Positions 7,629 through 14,822 of a DNA stretch of 30,522 nt are shown here, one piece after another (positions within the stretch are counted from its first letter, which is position 1; every line of letters starts with the position of its first letter). The stretch covers positions 1 through 30,522 of the forward strand of contig CAAGCE010000012.1 in NCBI GenBank assembly GCA_900768245.1, given 5' to 3'. This DNA comes from Oscillospiraceae bacterium. Lineage in GTDB: Bacteria > Bacillota > Clostridia > Oscillospirales > Ruminococcaceae. The notes under the pieces are model-generated. The model was not told where the DNA came from, made no database searches, and was given only the letters and a program-made list of their open reading frames with translations. The translations under genes were made by a program, and so were the position numbers.

Positions 7629-8828
7629 ATGATTATTTTGGTTGTAAACGCAGGAAGCTCCTCACTTAAGTATCAGCTTCTCAATATGGATGATGAAAGC
7701 GTGATCGCAAAGGGTAACTGCGACAGGATCGGTATTGATGGTCATATCTCACATAAAACCTTTGACGGAAGAACAGTAGATGAAGACTGCTCGTTCCCAA
7801 CTCACACAGAAGCTTTCGGAAAGCTCGTTGAGGTTCTCACAACAGGCGATGCTTCCGTTATCAAGTCTATGGACGAAATTTCTGCGGTAGGTCACAGAAT
7901 CGTGCAGGGCGCAGAAGTTTTCGACAAGACTACACTTGTTACAGATGAAGTTATACAGAAGATCGACGATATGGCAGAGCTTGCACCTGTACATAACCAC
8001 GCTCACGCTCTTGCTCTCCGTGCCTGCAAGAAGGTTCTCCCTGAGGGCGTTCCTATGGTAGTTGTATTTGATACAGCATTCCACCAGACAATGCCTCCTA
8101 AGGCATTTATGTACGGTCTTCCTTATGAAGATTATGAAAAGTACCACGTTAGAAAATACGGTTTCCACGGTACATCACACAGATTCGTTTCCAATGCTCT
8201 TGCCGAAGCTATGGGCAAGGACGTTAAGGAGCTTAAGATAGTTTCCTGCCACCTCGGCAACGGTTCTTCCATCACAGCTGTTCAGGGCGGAAAGTCGATC
8301 GATACATCAATGGGCTTTACTCCTCTTGACGGTGTTGTTATGGGCACCCGTACAGGCAGCGTTGACCCTTCCGCTGTTACATTCGTTGCTGAAAAGCACG
8401 GCTTCACTCCAAAGGAAATGAGCGACTATATGAACAAGAAGTCAGGCTTCCTCGGAGTATCGGGTGTTTCCTCCGATAACCGTGATATTACTGCTGCCGC
8501 AGAACACGGCGACAAGAAGGCTAAGCTCGTTACAGAAATGCTCGTTTACGAGATAAAGAAGTATATCGGTTCTTATGCTGCTGCAATGAACGGACTTGAC
8601 GCTGTTCTCTTCACTGGCGGTATCGGTGAAAATGCTGCCGAAGTTCGTGAAGCTGTATGCGCTGATATGGACTTCTTCGGTATCAAGATCGACAATGAGC
8701 TCAACAAGACTGTTCACGGCAAGCTCACAAAGCTTTCCACAGCGGATTCAAAAATTGAAGTATGGGTAGTTCCTACAAATGAAGAGCTTCTCATTGCAAG
8801 AGATACACTTGCTCTTATTTCCAAGTAA
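7629..8828 (+). CDS. ackA: Acetate kinase
   Basis: This 399-residue cytoplasmic enzyme interconverts acetyl-phosphate plus ADP with acetate plus ATP, the ATP-yielding last step of acetate fermentation. The ASKHA-fold signatures are present: VNAGSSSLK at residues 6-14 (Asn7), GHRIVQG with the substrate Arg at 90, VFDTAFHQTMPP with D148, GFHGTSH with H180, HLGNGSSI, GFTPLDGVVMGTRTGSVDP, and LFTGGIGENA. I chose the ATG at 7629, which begins MIILVVNAGS as in the family; an upstream TTG at 7575 would add 18 unrelated residues. The usual partner pta is not adjacent. A strong terminator follows, so the gene is monocistronic. Confidence 0.96.
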   Translation: MIILVVNAGSSSLKYQLLNMDDESVIAKGNCDRIGIDGHISHKTFDGRTVDEDCSFPTHTEAFGKLVEVLTTGDASVIKSMDEISAVGHRIVQGAEVFDKTTLVTDEVIQKIDDMAELAPVHNHAHALALRACKKVLPEGVPMVVVFDTAFHQTMPPKAFMYGLPYEDYEKYHVRKYGFHGTSHRFVSNALAEAMGKDVKELKIVSCHLGNGSSITAVQGGKSIDTSMGFTPLDGVVMGTRTGSVDPSAVTFVAEKHGFTPKEMSDYMNKKSGFLGVSGVSSDNRDITAAAEHGDKKAKLVTEMLVYEIKKYIGSYAAAMNGLDAVLFTGGIGENAAEVREAVCADMDFFGIKIDNELNKTVHGKLTKLSTADSKIEVWVVPTNEELLIARDTLALISK

Positions 8829-8854
8829 TTGATTTCGGAAACTTTTTGATATTT

Positions 8855-8898
8855 CGGGCGGACGCATTTTATAAAATTTGCGCCTGCCCGATTTTTTT
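8855..8898 (+). terminator. Intrinsic terminator of ackA
   Basis: A long hairpin with arms CGGGCGGACGCA and TGCGCCTGCCCG (one mismatch) is followed by ATTTTTTT, starting 26 bases after the ackA stop. Confidence 0.85.
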
Positions 8899-8909
8899 AT
8901 GAAAAATAC

Positions 8910-8938
8910 TGGACAATGGAATAATAATATGTTATAAT
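8910..8938 (+). promoter_or_regulatory. SigA promoter for the PrsA-like lipoprotein
   Basis: TGGACA (8910-8915), 17 bases and a perfect TATAAT (8933-8938). A GGAGG ribosome binding site follows at 8994-8998. Confidence 0.6.
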
Positions 8939-9008
8939 TTAATGTATTTAATTGACTACTATCAAGAAATTGCCCGTTTGGGCGGTTTATAACGGAGGTT
9001 AAGAGAAA

Positions 9009-10190
9009 ATGTCTATATTAAAAAAAGTGTCATCTGTTGCACTCTGCACAGCTATGACATTGTCACTTGCATCTTGCAGCTCCAATCTCGGCGGTGCTGA
9101 TACAAGCTACGGTGCTGAAATTGACGGCTACAAAGTGCCTGCGGGTGTTTTTATTGCAATGCAGCTCAATGCTTACTATGACGCAATGAACTATGTTGAA
9201 CCGACCGAGGAAACAGCTGACGAAACAGCCGAAACCACTGCCGCAGAAACAGAGGCTTCAACAGAAGCAGCAGAGGAAACAACTACAACTGCTTTCACAG
9301 ATAAAGTAATCGAAGGCAAGTCCGTTGAAGAATGGATAAACGATGAAGCAACAAAGAGTATGCAGGAATATGTTGCTGTTGAAAACAAATTTGATGAGCT
9401 TGGTCTTTCCTTCCAAAACAACGAAAAGGAAAAGGCAACCGTTTACCTTGATTCACTTTGGGAATATTACGGCTCAATGTATGAAGATATGGGAATAAGC
9501 AAAAATTCCGAGCTTCTTATCTCCCTTAACTCCACAAAGAAATCAATGATATTTGATTACTACTACGGTGTAGGCGGAGAAAAGGAAATTTCCGAAGAAG
9601 AAGTTAAAAACTACCTCACAGAAAACAACTCCCGTATCAACTACATCAAAATGGAGCTTAAAGACGGTGAGGGAAATCTTCTCAAATCCGACGGAAAAGC
9701 TGAAATAATGGAAATGGCTGAAGGATATGTTGACCGTATCAAGAACGGTGAGGATATGAACACAGTCGGCAATGAGTACGAAAAGTACTATGATGCACTT
9801 GTTGAGGCTGCTGCCGAAACAACTGACGATGGCAGCGAGGATACTTCCGATACAGCCGAGGAAACAGAAGAACAGATCACAGACAACACAACAGTTATCG
9901 CCAAGGACGGTGCAGCACCTTCCGCTGCTGTTGTTGAAAAGGTTTTTGACGGCTCTGTTTCAACAGGCGATGTTTTCATCGTTGAAGAAGATGAAGCTTA
10001 CTATGTTGTTGAAGTTCTTGACCTTTTTGCCGATGAAAATTACCTCTCCGATAATGAAAGCTACGTTCGTCATACATTGAAGGACGACGAGTTTGATGCG
10101 GAAGTTGAAAGCTGGACAGCTGCACAGAACGTTGTAAGAAACGAAGCTTCCTATAAGAGATACAAGATCAAAAAGTTTATGGAAAACTGA
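9009..10190 (+). CDS. PrsA/SurA-like foldase lipoprotein, acidic insertions
   Basis: This 393-residue lipoprotein has a signal peptide ending in the lipobox LASC, with the lipidated Cys at residue 23. After it comes YGAEIDGYKVPAGVFIAMQLNAYY, the start of a SurA-N-like chaperone region as seen in clostridial PrsA-type foldases. The middle (SEEEVKNYLTEN..., YIKMELKD..., AEGYVDRIKNGEDMNTVG) and the end (VFDGSVSTGDVFIVEEDEAYYVVEVLD) match the layout of a parvulin-type PPIase domain, but its signature residues are not clearly recognisable. Two Thr/Glu/Ala-rich low-complexity insertions (about residues 63-97 and 260-300) interrupt the fold, as flexible linkers might. It likely assists folding outside the membrane; peptidyl-prolyl isomerase activity is uncertain. 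It is monocistronic, with its own promoter and terminator. Confidence 0.75.
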   Translation: MSILKKVSSVALCTAMTLSLASCSSNLGGADTSYGAEIDGYKVPAGVFIAMQLNAYYDAMNYVEPTEETADETAETTAAETEASTEAAEETTTTAFTDKVIEGKSVEEWINDEATKSMQEYVAVENKFDELGLSFQNNEKEKATVYLDSLWEYYGSMYEDMGISKNSELLISLNSTKKSMIFDYYYGVGGEKEISEEEVKNYLTENNSRINYIKMELKDGEGNLLKSDGKAEIMEMAEGYVDRIKNGEDMNTVGNEYEKYYDALVEAAAETTDDGSEDTSDTAEETEEQITDNTTVIAKDGAAPSAAVVEKVFDGSVSTGDVFIVEEDEAYYVVEVLDLFADENYLSDNESYVRHTLKDDEFDAEVESWTAAQNVVRNEASYKRYKIKKFMEN

Positions 10191-10201
10191 TAATAATGTT
10201 A

Positions 10202-10233
10202 AGACCGCTGTTTTTCGGCGGTCTGTTTTTTTT
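10202..10233 (+). terminator. Intrinsic terminator of the lipoprotein gene
   Basis: A stem AGACCGC/GCGGTCT (10202-10208 and 10218-10224) is followed by GTTTTTTTT, directly after the stop codon. Confidence 0.85.
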
Positions 10234-10254
10234 CGCTCCGATGCCGCATATAAT

Positions 10255-10331
10255 TTAAGGAAGTGCTGATTAAATCTGCAAGCAAGATGTGTGCCAAGTC
10301 GTTAGACGGGATTTAATCAGTGCTTCCTTAA
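10255..10331. mobile_element. MITE-like element, family A, short copy
   Basis: This 77-base element has long terminal inverted repeats: TTAAGGAAGTGCTGATTAAAT at the left and its complement with two differences at the right. Between them are 35 bases (10276-10310) that also occur, with one change and in the opposite orientation, in the larger element at 16592-16769. It therefore looks like an internally deleted copy. It encodes no protein, so any mobility would need a transposase from elsewhere. It lies between the lipoprotein terminator and the amidase gene, just before the amidase ribosome binding site. Confidence 0.7.
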
Positions 10332-10361
10332 TACTATACCAATCAGATCGGAGTGTTTTTT

Positions 10362-11099
10362 ATGCCAAGCGTATTTTTAAGTCCCTCAACTCAGGAATGG
10401 AACCCATATATCAACGGCGGCAACGAAGAACAGCAGATGAACCTAATTGCTGACGCTATGGAGCCTTATCTGCGTTCATCGGGGATAACCTTCAGCCGCA
10501 ATGACCCGTCAAGAGGTGTGAGAGGTGCGATTGCGGATTCAAATTCAAGATACTATGACGTCCACCTTGCCCTTCATTCAAACGCAGGAGGAGGGGAGTT
10601 TGCGGGAAAGCTTTCGGGCATCGACATTTACTATTCGCCCTATTCCTCGCAGAGCGAACGGCTTGCAGCGATAATCGTGAACAATCTGAAAAATATCTAT
10701 CCGACTCCCTCAAAGGTGAACACTCTGCCCACAACCTCTCTCGGCGAGGTCACTCAGACAAGGGCGGTAGCGGTGCTTTGCGAGCTTGGCTATCACGACA
10801 ATTATCAGGACGCAGAATGGATAAAAAACAACACTCAGCCTATTGCAAGGTCGCTGACAGAGGCTTTATGCGACTATTTCGGTATTCCTTTTGTTGAGCC
10901 GCAGCCTGCAAGAAACGGTGTTGTTACAACAGACGGCTCAAATCTCAACATCAGAAGCTATCCGTCGGTAAATGCACAGATAATCGGCTCTATCCCGAAC
11001 CGTGCGGACGTTACTGTTTTCGGTCAGACGGGAAACTGGTATGTTGTGAATTACGGCGGAGTTACGGGGTATGCTGCTGCCGATTATATTTCGGTCTGA
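10362..11099 (+). CDS. Divergent N-acetylmuramoyl-L-alanine amidase with SH3b domain
   Basis: This 245-residue protein has an Amidase_3-like domain (about 1-175) and a C-terminal bacterial SH3 domain (about 187-245, with GSNLNIRSYPSVNAQIIGSIP). The amidase part shows a possible metal-ligand Glu in GGNEEQQMN (22/23), the ligand His in LALHSNA (H72), and the catalytic-type Glu in LCELGYHDN (E141). The usual first zinc His, in a DPGHGG motif, is replaced by LSPSTQEWN at 6-14, so activity or metal site may differ from classical CwlC/LytC enzymes. No signal peptide is present; it may act inside the cell, be released on lysis, or have phage-lysin ancestry. The start at 10362 has GGAG eight bases upstream; a GTG at 10353 would add three residues. 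No clear separate promoter was found after the family A element. Confidence 0.8.
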   Translation: MPSVFLSPSTQEWNPYINGGNEEQQMNLIADAMEPYLRSSGITFSRNDPSRGVRGAIADSNSRYYDVHLALHSNAGGGEFAGKLSGIDIYYSPYSSQSERLAAIIVNNLKNIYPTPSKVNTLPTTSLGEVTQTRAVAVLCELGYHDNYQDAEWIKNNTQPIARSLTEALCDYFGIPFVEPQPARNGVVTTDGSNLNIRSYPSVNAQIIGSIPNRADVTVFGQTGNWYVVNYGGVTGYAAADYISV

Positions 11100-11110
11100 T
11101 GTGCGGATAA

Positions 11111-11301
11111 TTTTTTATTTTAATTAGGGCGGCGGAATAAAATTTGCTTTGAACTTGAGATGGTGTTCCGCCGCGGTCGTAAATTCGCAGCATAATTTTA
11201 CAAAAAAAGGAAAATACACGCTGCATTAAGGACCGCGGCGGCTTGATATTTTACAGTTCACAGCATAGTAAATGCCGCCGCCCTAATAAAAAATAAAAAA
11301 A
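11111..11301. mobile_element. MITE-like element, family B, nested inverted repeats
   Basis: The outer inverted repeat is a T/A tract plus ATTAGGGCGGCGG at the left (11111-11135), with its complement at 11274-11301. The inner inverted repeat CCGCCGCGGTC (11168-11178) is perfectly complemented at 11231-11241. The element has no coding capacity. The right-hand A tract ends two bases before the -35 hexamer of the ddl promoter, where it could act as an UP-like sequence. The same architecture is seen at 14822-15067. Confidence 0.65.
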
Positions 11302-11303
11302 TA

Positions 11304-11332
11304 TTGCAGTATCTTTTATATTGTGATATAAT
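11304..11332 (+). promoter_or_regulatory. SigA promoter for the ddl-murI-DUF1934 operon
   Basis: TTGCAG (11304-11309), 17 bases and a perfect TATAAT (11327-11332), directly downstream of the A tract ending the family B element. GGAGG at 11363-11367 follows. Confidence 0.7.
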
Positions 11333-11375
11333 AAAAATGTATTTCTTTTTGATAACATTTACGGAGGAACATAAA

Positions 11376-12440
11376 ATGTCTAAAATAAAAGTAGCCGTTC
11401 TTTTCGGCGGCGTTTCAAATGAACACGATATTTCGCTTATTTCGGCAACAAATATTATCAATGCTATCCCTGCTGACAAATATGAGGTGATACCTGTCGG
11501 CATTACAAAAAAAGGACGCTGGCTTTTTTATCCCGGCGATGTGAGCCTTATCGCAAGCGGAAAATGGGATTCAAACCCTGACTGCGTTCCTGCGGTCATT
11601 CTTCCTGACCCGATGTACAAGGGTATCGTTAAAATTCTCGACGGTACATATTCAATTGCCAAAATAGATGTTGTTTTTCCTGCTCTTCACGGTCAGCACG
11701 GTGAGGACGGCAACATTCAGGGACTTCTTGAAATGTCAGGCATTCCGTATGTTGGCTGCGGCTGTCTTGCTTCTGCCGACTGTATGGACAAGGCTGTTAC
11801 TCATACCATTCTTGAAGCAAACGGCGTGAATATGGCAAGATGGCGTTTGGTTCACGAAAGCGACCTTAACAAGCTTGATGAAATATGCGAGAATATCGCT
11901 GCCGAGCTTGATTATCCGCTTTTCGTAAAGCCTGCTAACAGCGGTTCTTCCGTTGGTGTAAACAAGGCTGATTCCTTTGAAGAGCTCAAGGACGCTGTAA
12001 AGCTTGCTTTTGCTCACGATAAAAAGGTCATCGTTGAAGAATATATCAAGGGCAGAGAGCTTGAATGTGCTGTATTCGGCAGCACAAACCCGTTTGCATC
12101 AGAGGTCGGCGAGATCATTTCCTGCAATGAATTTTATGATTACGAAGCAAAATATATCCTTGGTACATCGGGACTTTCCATTCCTGCAAAGATCTCCGAT
12201 GAAGCATCCAAAAAGATCAGGGAAACCGCTCTTTATGCTTTTAAGACAATGGGCTGCAGAGGTCTTTCAAGGATCGACTTCTTCCTTAAAGATGACGGTA
12301 CGGTGATCCTTAACGAAATAAATACTCTCCCCGGCTTTACTCCTATCAGTATGTATCCAAAGCTTATGGAAAATCTGGGCATTTCACAGCCTGAGCTTCT
12401 TGACAGATTGATCTCTCTTGCTCTTGACGAGGCTGAATAA
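11376..12440 (+). CDS. ddl: D-alanine--D-alanine ligase
   Basis: This 354-residue cytoplasmic ATP-grasp enzyme joins two D-Ala residues for the peptidoglycan stem peptide. N-terminal VAVLFGGVSNEHDISL, then PALHGQHGEDGNIQGLLEMSGIPYVG, the ATP-grasp LFVKPANSGSSVGV, EEYIKGRELECAVFG, and the metal site NEINTLPGFTPISMYP are all present. YDYEAKY is kept, which favours true D-Ala-D-Ala over the VanA-type D-Ala-D-Lac ligases. The ATG at 11376 is set by GGAGG eight bases upstream; a TTG at 11304 would lie in the promoter. It is first in an operon with murI (18-base gap), which supplies D-Glu for the same pathway. Confidence 0.95.
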   Translation: MSKIKVAVLFGGVSNEHDISLISATNIINAIPADKYEVIPVGITKKGRWLFYPGDVSLIASGKWDSNPDCVPAVILPDPMYKGIVKILDGTYSIAKIDVVFPALHGQHGEDGNIQGLLEMSGIPYVGCGCLASADCMDKAVTHTILEANGVNMARWRLVHESDLNKLDEICENIAAELDYPLFVKPANSGSSVGVNKADSFEELKDAVKLAFAHDKKVIVEEYIKGRELECAVFGSTNPFASEVGEIISCNEFYDYEAKYILGTSGLSIPAKISDEASKKIRETALYAFKTMGCRGLSRIDFFLKDDGTVILNEINTLPGFTPISMYPKLMENLGISQPELLDRLISLALDEAE

Positions 12441-12458
12441 CCAACACGGAGGAGTTAT

Positions 12459-13283
12459 ATGAACAACGCTGCTATCGGGGTTTTCGATTCGGGTATGGGA
12501 GGGCTTACCTGCGTTAAGGAGCTCAACGAAATAATGCCTAACGAAAATATCATATATTTCGGCGATACCGCACGTCTTCCTTACGGCACAAGAAGCCGTG
12601 AAACAATAATGCAGTATGCTGAACAGGACATAGCATTTGTAAAAAAGCATAACGTCAAAATGATAATCGCAGCCTGCGGAACGGTTTCTTCCATCGTGGG
12701 CATAAATAAAAACAATGCGGGCGACATACCGTTTACGGGAGTTCTTCTTCCGACGGTGCAGGCTGCCTGCACAAAAACAAGAAACGGAAAAATAGGTGTG
12801 ATAGGCACAGCCGCAACGATAAAATCAGGCTCTTACGGAAAGGCCATACGCAATATCCGTTCCGATGTTTCGATAATCGGAAAAGCCTGCCCGCTGTTTG
12901 TGCCGCTGGTGGAGAATGGTTTTGCCGACAAAAATGATCCTGTTGCAAAGCTTGTTGTGGAGCGGTATCTTGAACCTATCAAGCGTGAGAGCGTGGATAC
13001 GCTTATACTTGGCTGTACCCACTATCCGATACTCCGTGATGCAATTGCGGATTATATGGGCGAGGGTGTGGAGCTTATCTCGTCAGGCAGCGAAGTCGCA
13101 AAATATGCGTCTGCGTTCCTTACAAGAAATGAAATGCTCACAGACAGCAATGTGCATGGAACAAACACCTATTATTCTTCCGACAGCGTTGAAATGTTTG
13201 CCGAAAATGCACACCTTATCTTTGGCGAGGAGCTTAACGGCAGCGTTACAAAGGTCGATATGGAAGAGCTTATCGGTGCATAA
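12459..13283 (+). CDS. murI: Glutamate racemase
   Basis: This 274-residue cofactor-independent racemase converts L-Glu to D-Glu for peptidoglycan. It shows IGVFDSGMGGLT at 6-17, YFGDTARLPYG, the first catalytic Cys73 in IAACGTVSS, and the second catalytic Cys186 in LGCTHYPIL. The usual CNTA around the first Cys is CGTV here; both catalytic Cys and the following Thr are kept, so it should be active. GGAGGAG lies just before the ATG. It is the second gene of the ddl operon and is followed after 27 bases by a DUF1934 gene. Confidence 0.93.
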   Translation: MNNAAIGVFDSGMGGLTCVKELNEIMPNENIIYFGDTARLPYGTRSRETIMQYAEQDIAFVKKHNVKMIIAACGTVSSIVGINKNNAGDIPFTGVLLPTVQAACTKTRNGKIGVIGTAATIKSGSYGKAIRNIRSDVSIIGKACPLFVPLVENGFADKNDPVAKLVVERYLEPIKRESVDTLILGCTHYPILRDAIADYMGEGVELISSGSEVAKYASAFLTRNEMLTDSNVHGTNTYYSSDSVEMFAENAHLIFGEELNGSVTKVDMEELIGA

Positions 13284-13310
13284 CGGCTGCCTTTATCTGA
13301 AAGGGAAAAT

Positions 13311-13760
13311 ATGAACAAGGATGTTTTAATTACTTTAAGAAGTATACAGTCGGTCGAGAATGACCGCAGCGAAACTGAGCTTATAACACAGGCTGAATTT
13401 ACTCCGCTTGATGACGGCGGCTTTCAGATCTCATATGATGAATCGGAAGCGACAGGCTTTAAGGGTTCAAGAACGGTAGTTCAATGCCACGGAAATCATA
13501 AAGCCTCAATATGCCGAAGCGGTACTGCTACATCAAATCTTATTATGGATTCAAAGAAAAAGCAGCATTGCCATTACGGTACACCCTATGGTGATATGAT
13601 GGTCGGCATTTTCACTCATGCAATTGTGAATGAGCTTAATGAGGACGGCGGCAGTCTTTATATGAAATACACCATTGATATTAATTCAAGCTATATCTCG
13701 GACAATGAAATTTTCCTTCAGATACAGCCGACATTCAATGTTGACGGTGCGAATAAATAG
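13311..13760 (+). CDS. DUF1934 (YwiB-like) protein
   Basis: This 149-residue cytoplasmic protein starts DVLITLRSIQSV and continues with a TELITQAEFTPLDDGGFQISYDESEATGFKGSRT segment and the C-terminal LYMKYTIDINSSYISDNEIFLQI. It is a small beta-barrel family often found in Firmicutes (YwiB of Bacillus). Its function is not known. The metal-like residues HxC near KKQHCHYG are visible but I draw no conclusion. GAAAGGGA precedes the ATG. It closes the ddl-murI operon and is followed by a strong terminator. Confidence 0.85.
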   Translation: MNKDVLITLRSIQSVENDRSETELITQAEFTPLDDGGFQISYDESEATGFKGSRTVVQCHGNHKASICRSGTATSNLIMDSKKKQHCHYGTPYGDMMVGIFTHAIVNELNEDGGSLYMKYTIDINSSYISDNEIFLQIQPTFNVDGANK

Positions 13761-13780
13761 TCTGAAATTTGTGACTGAGA

Positions 13781-13812
13781 AAGTCGGAGAGGTTTTCTTC
13801 TCCGACTTTTTT
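13781..13812 (+). terminator. Intrinsic terminator of the ddl-murI-DUF1934 operon
   Basis: A stem AAGTCGGAGA/TCTCCGACTT (13781-13790 and 13799-13808) runs into TTTTTT. Confidence 0.85.
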
Positions 13813-13823
13813 GTTATGCTTGA

Positions 13824-13877
13824 TTTTATCGGTTATAACTTATAAAAAGCCGGATTTGTTGCTTTTATCAGTTATAA
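13824..13877. repeat. 15-base direct repeat upstream of the M23 gene
   Basis: TTTTATC[GA]GTTATAA occurs at 13824-13838 and 13863-13877, 39 bases apart start to start. It could be a paired operator or chance in AT-rich DNA. The second copy contains a -10-like TATAAT. Confidence 0.3.
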
Positions 13878-13917
13878 TACTAATAAGCGTGTCATAAAAA
13901 ATGCATATGACCTTATT

Positions 13918-13947
13918 TTCATATATTTTTTTACAGTACCGTATAAT
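13918..13947 (+). promoter_or_regulatory. Candidate promoter for the M23 gene
   Basis: A perfect TATAAT at 13942-13947 is paired with a weak TTCATA at 13918-13923 (18-base spacer). The leader would be about 95 bases. A hairpin TTTGAGTT/AACTCAAA (14002-14009 and 14029-14036) reaches into the AAAGGA ribosome binding site at 14035-14040 and might limit translation. Confidence 0.3.
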
Positions 13948-14047
13948 CTCACCAAAACAGTCAAAACTATGCTTTGAGATGAAAAGTTCATAGGTTTGGA
14001 CTTTGAGTTTTAAATAAGGGAATCGCAGAACTCAAAAAGGATTGGTG

Positions 14048-14788
14048 ATGAAAATGAAAAACTTTTTCAGCAAATTAAAACTTACGGGCAAGGGCTTTGC
14101 GGCAGCTGTTTGTGTATGTCTTCTTGCTGTTGGCGGAGCAGGTATCTATTCCTACACCAAGGTTGCGGACAGGCTTAATGAGCAGCTTATCAGTCAGAAC
14201 AAAAATACATCTTCCGATAGTGCTGCCGACAAAAGCTCAGACGATGCGCAGGTGAACGCTGAACAGACGAGTGTTGCAAAGCCTGAGGAAACTACTGCTG
14301 CTGCCGAGGAGGCAAAGGACGCTGATGTCACGGTGACAGAGGCTGCGGAGAAAACCGAAAATGCTGCTGCACAGACAATGGTACGCCCTCTCAACGGGGA
14401 GATACTCAATGAATTTTCGGGCGGTGAGCTTGTAAAATCCGCTACACTCAATGTCTGGAAAACACACGACGGTGTTGACATTGCGGGAAATCTTAACGAA
14501 AAGGTGAAAAGTATGACAAGCGGCACGGTCACAAAGGTATACGAGGATCAGATGCTCGGTGCTTGTGTCATTATCGACCACGGCAGCGGTCTTGAAGGCT
14601 ATTACTGCAATCTCAGCAAGGATATTCCCGTTGTTGAGGGTCAGACCGTTTCCGCAGGCACTATTATCGGTACTGTCGGCGATACTGCCGAGGGTGAGAT
14701 AAAGGAAGCCTCACATCTTCATTTCGGTCTGAAAAAGAACGGTGAGTGGATCGATCCTATCGAACTTATTTCAGGCGAGGGAAGCTGA
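14048..14788 (+). CDS. M23 (LytM) peptidase, SpoIIQ-like
   Basis: This 246-residue protein has one N-terminal membrane segment (about 16-36). A Ser/Glu/Ala-rich linker (about 45-110) follows, then a C-terminal M23 domain (about 115-235). Zinc ligands of an active peptidase are present: HDGVD and HLHFG. The run SATLNVWKTHDGVDIAG and the single-pass layout resemble SpoIIQ, the forespore protein of the SpoIIQ-SpoIIIAH engulfment channel; in clostridial SpoIIQ the zinc site is intact, unlike in Bacillus. A general wall endopeptidase is the alternative. The ATG at 14048 is favoured by AAAGGA seven bases upstream; ATG at 14054 is possible. It is monocistronic. No spoIIIAH or spoIID lies nearby. Confidence 0.85.
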   Translation: MKMKNFFSKLKLTGKGFAAAVCVCLLAVGGAGIYSYTKVADRLNEQLISQNKNTSSDSAADKSSDDAQVNAEQTSVAKPEETTAAAEEAKDADVTVTEAAEKTENAAAQTMVRPLNGEILNEFSGGELVKSATLNVWKTHDGVDIAGNLNEKVKSMTSGTVTKVYEDQMLGACVIIDHGSGLEGYYCNLSKDIPVVEGQTVSAGTIIGTVGDTAEGEIKEASHLHFGLKKNGEWIDPIELISGEGS

Positions 14789-14822
14789 ATCAATTGACAG
14801 CTGATAATTGACAGTTGATAAT
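14789..14822. repeat. Tandem 14-base repeat AATTGACAGYTGAT
   Basis: AATTGACAGCTGAT and AATTGACAGTTGAT lie head to tail at 14792-14819, immediately before the left inverted repeat of the family B element. They may be part of that element or an insertion hotspot. Confidence 0.45.

Noticed and set aside
9009..10190. Solute-binding lipoprotein of an ABC transporter
   Set aside because: The lipobox is present but the sequence after it follows the SurA/PrsA chaperone layout, and no permease or ATPase gene is adjacent.
11376..12440. VanA-type D-Ala-D-Lac ligase (glycopeptide resistance)
   Set aside because: YDYEAKY of ordinary D-Ala-D-Ala ligases is present, and no vanH/vanX partners flank it.
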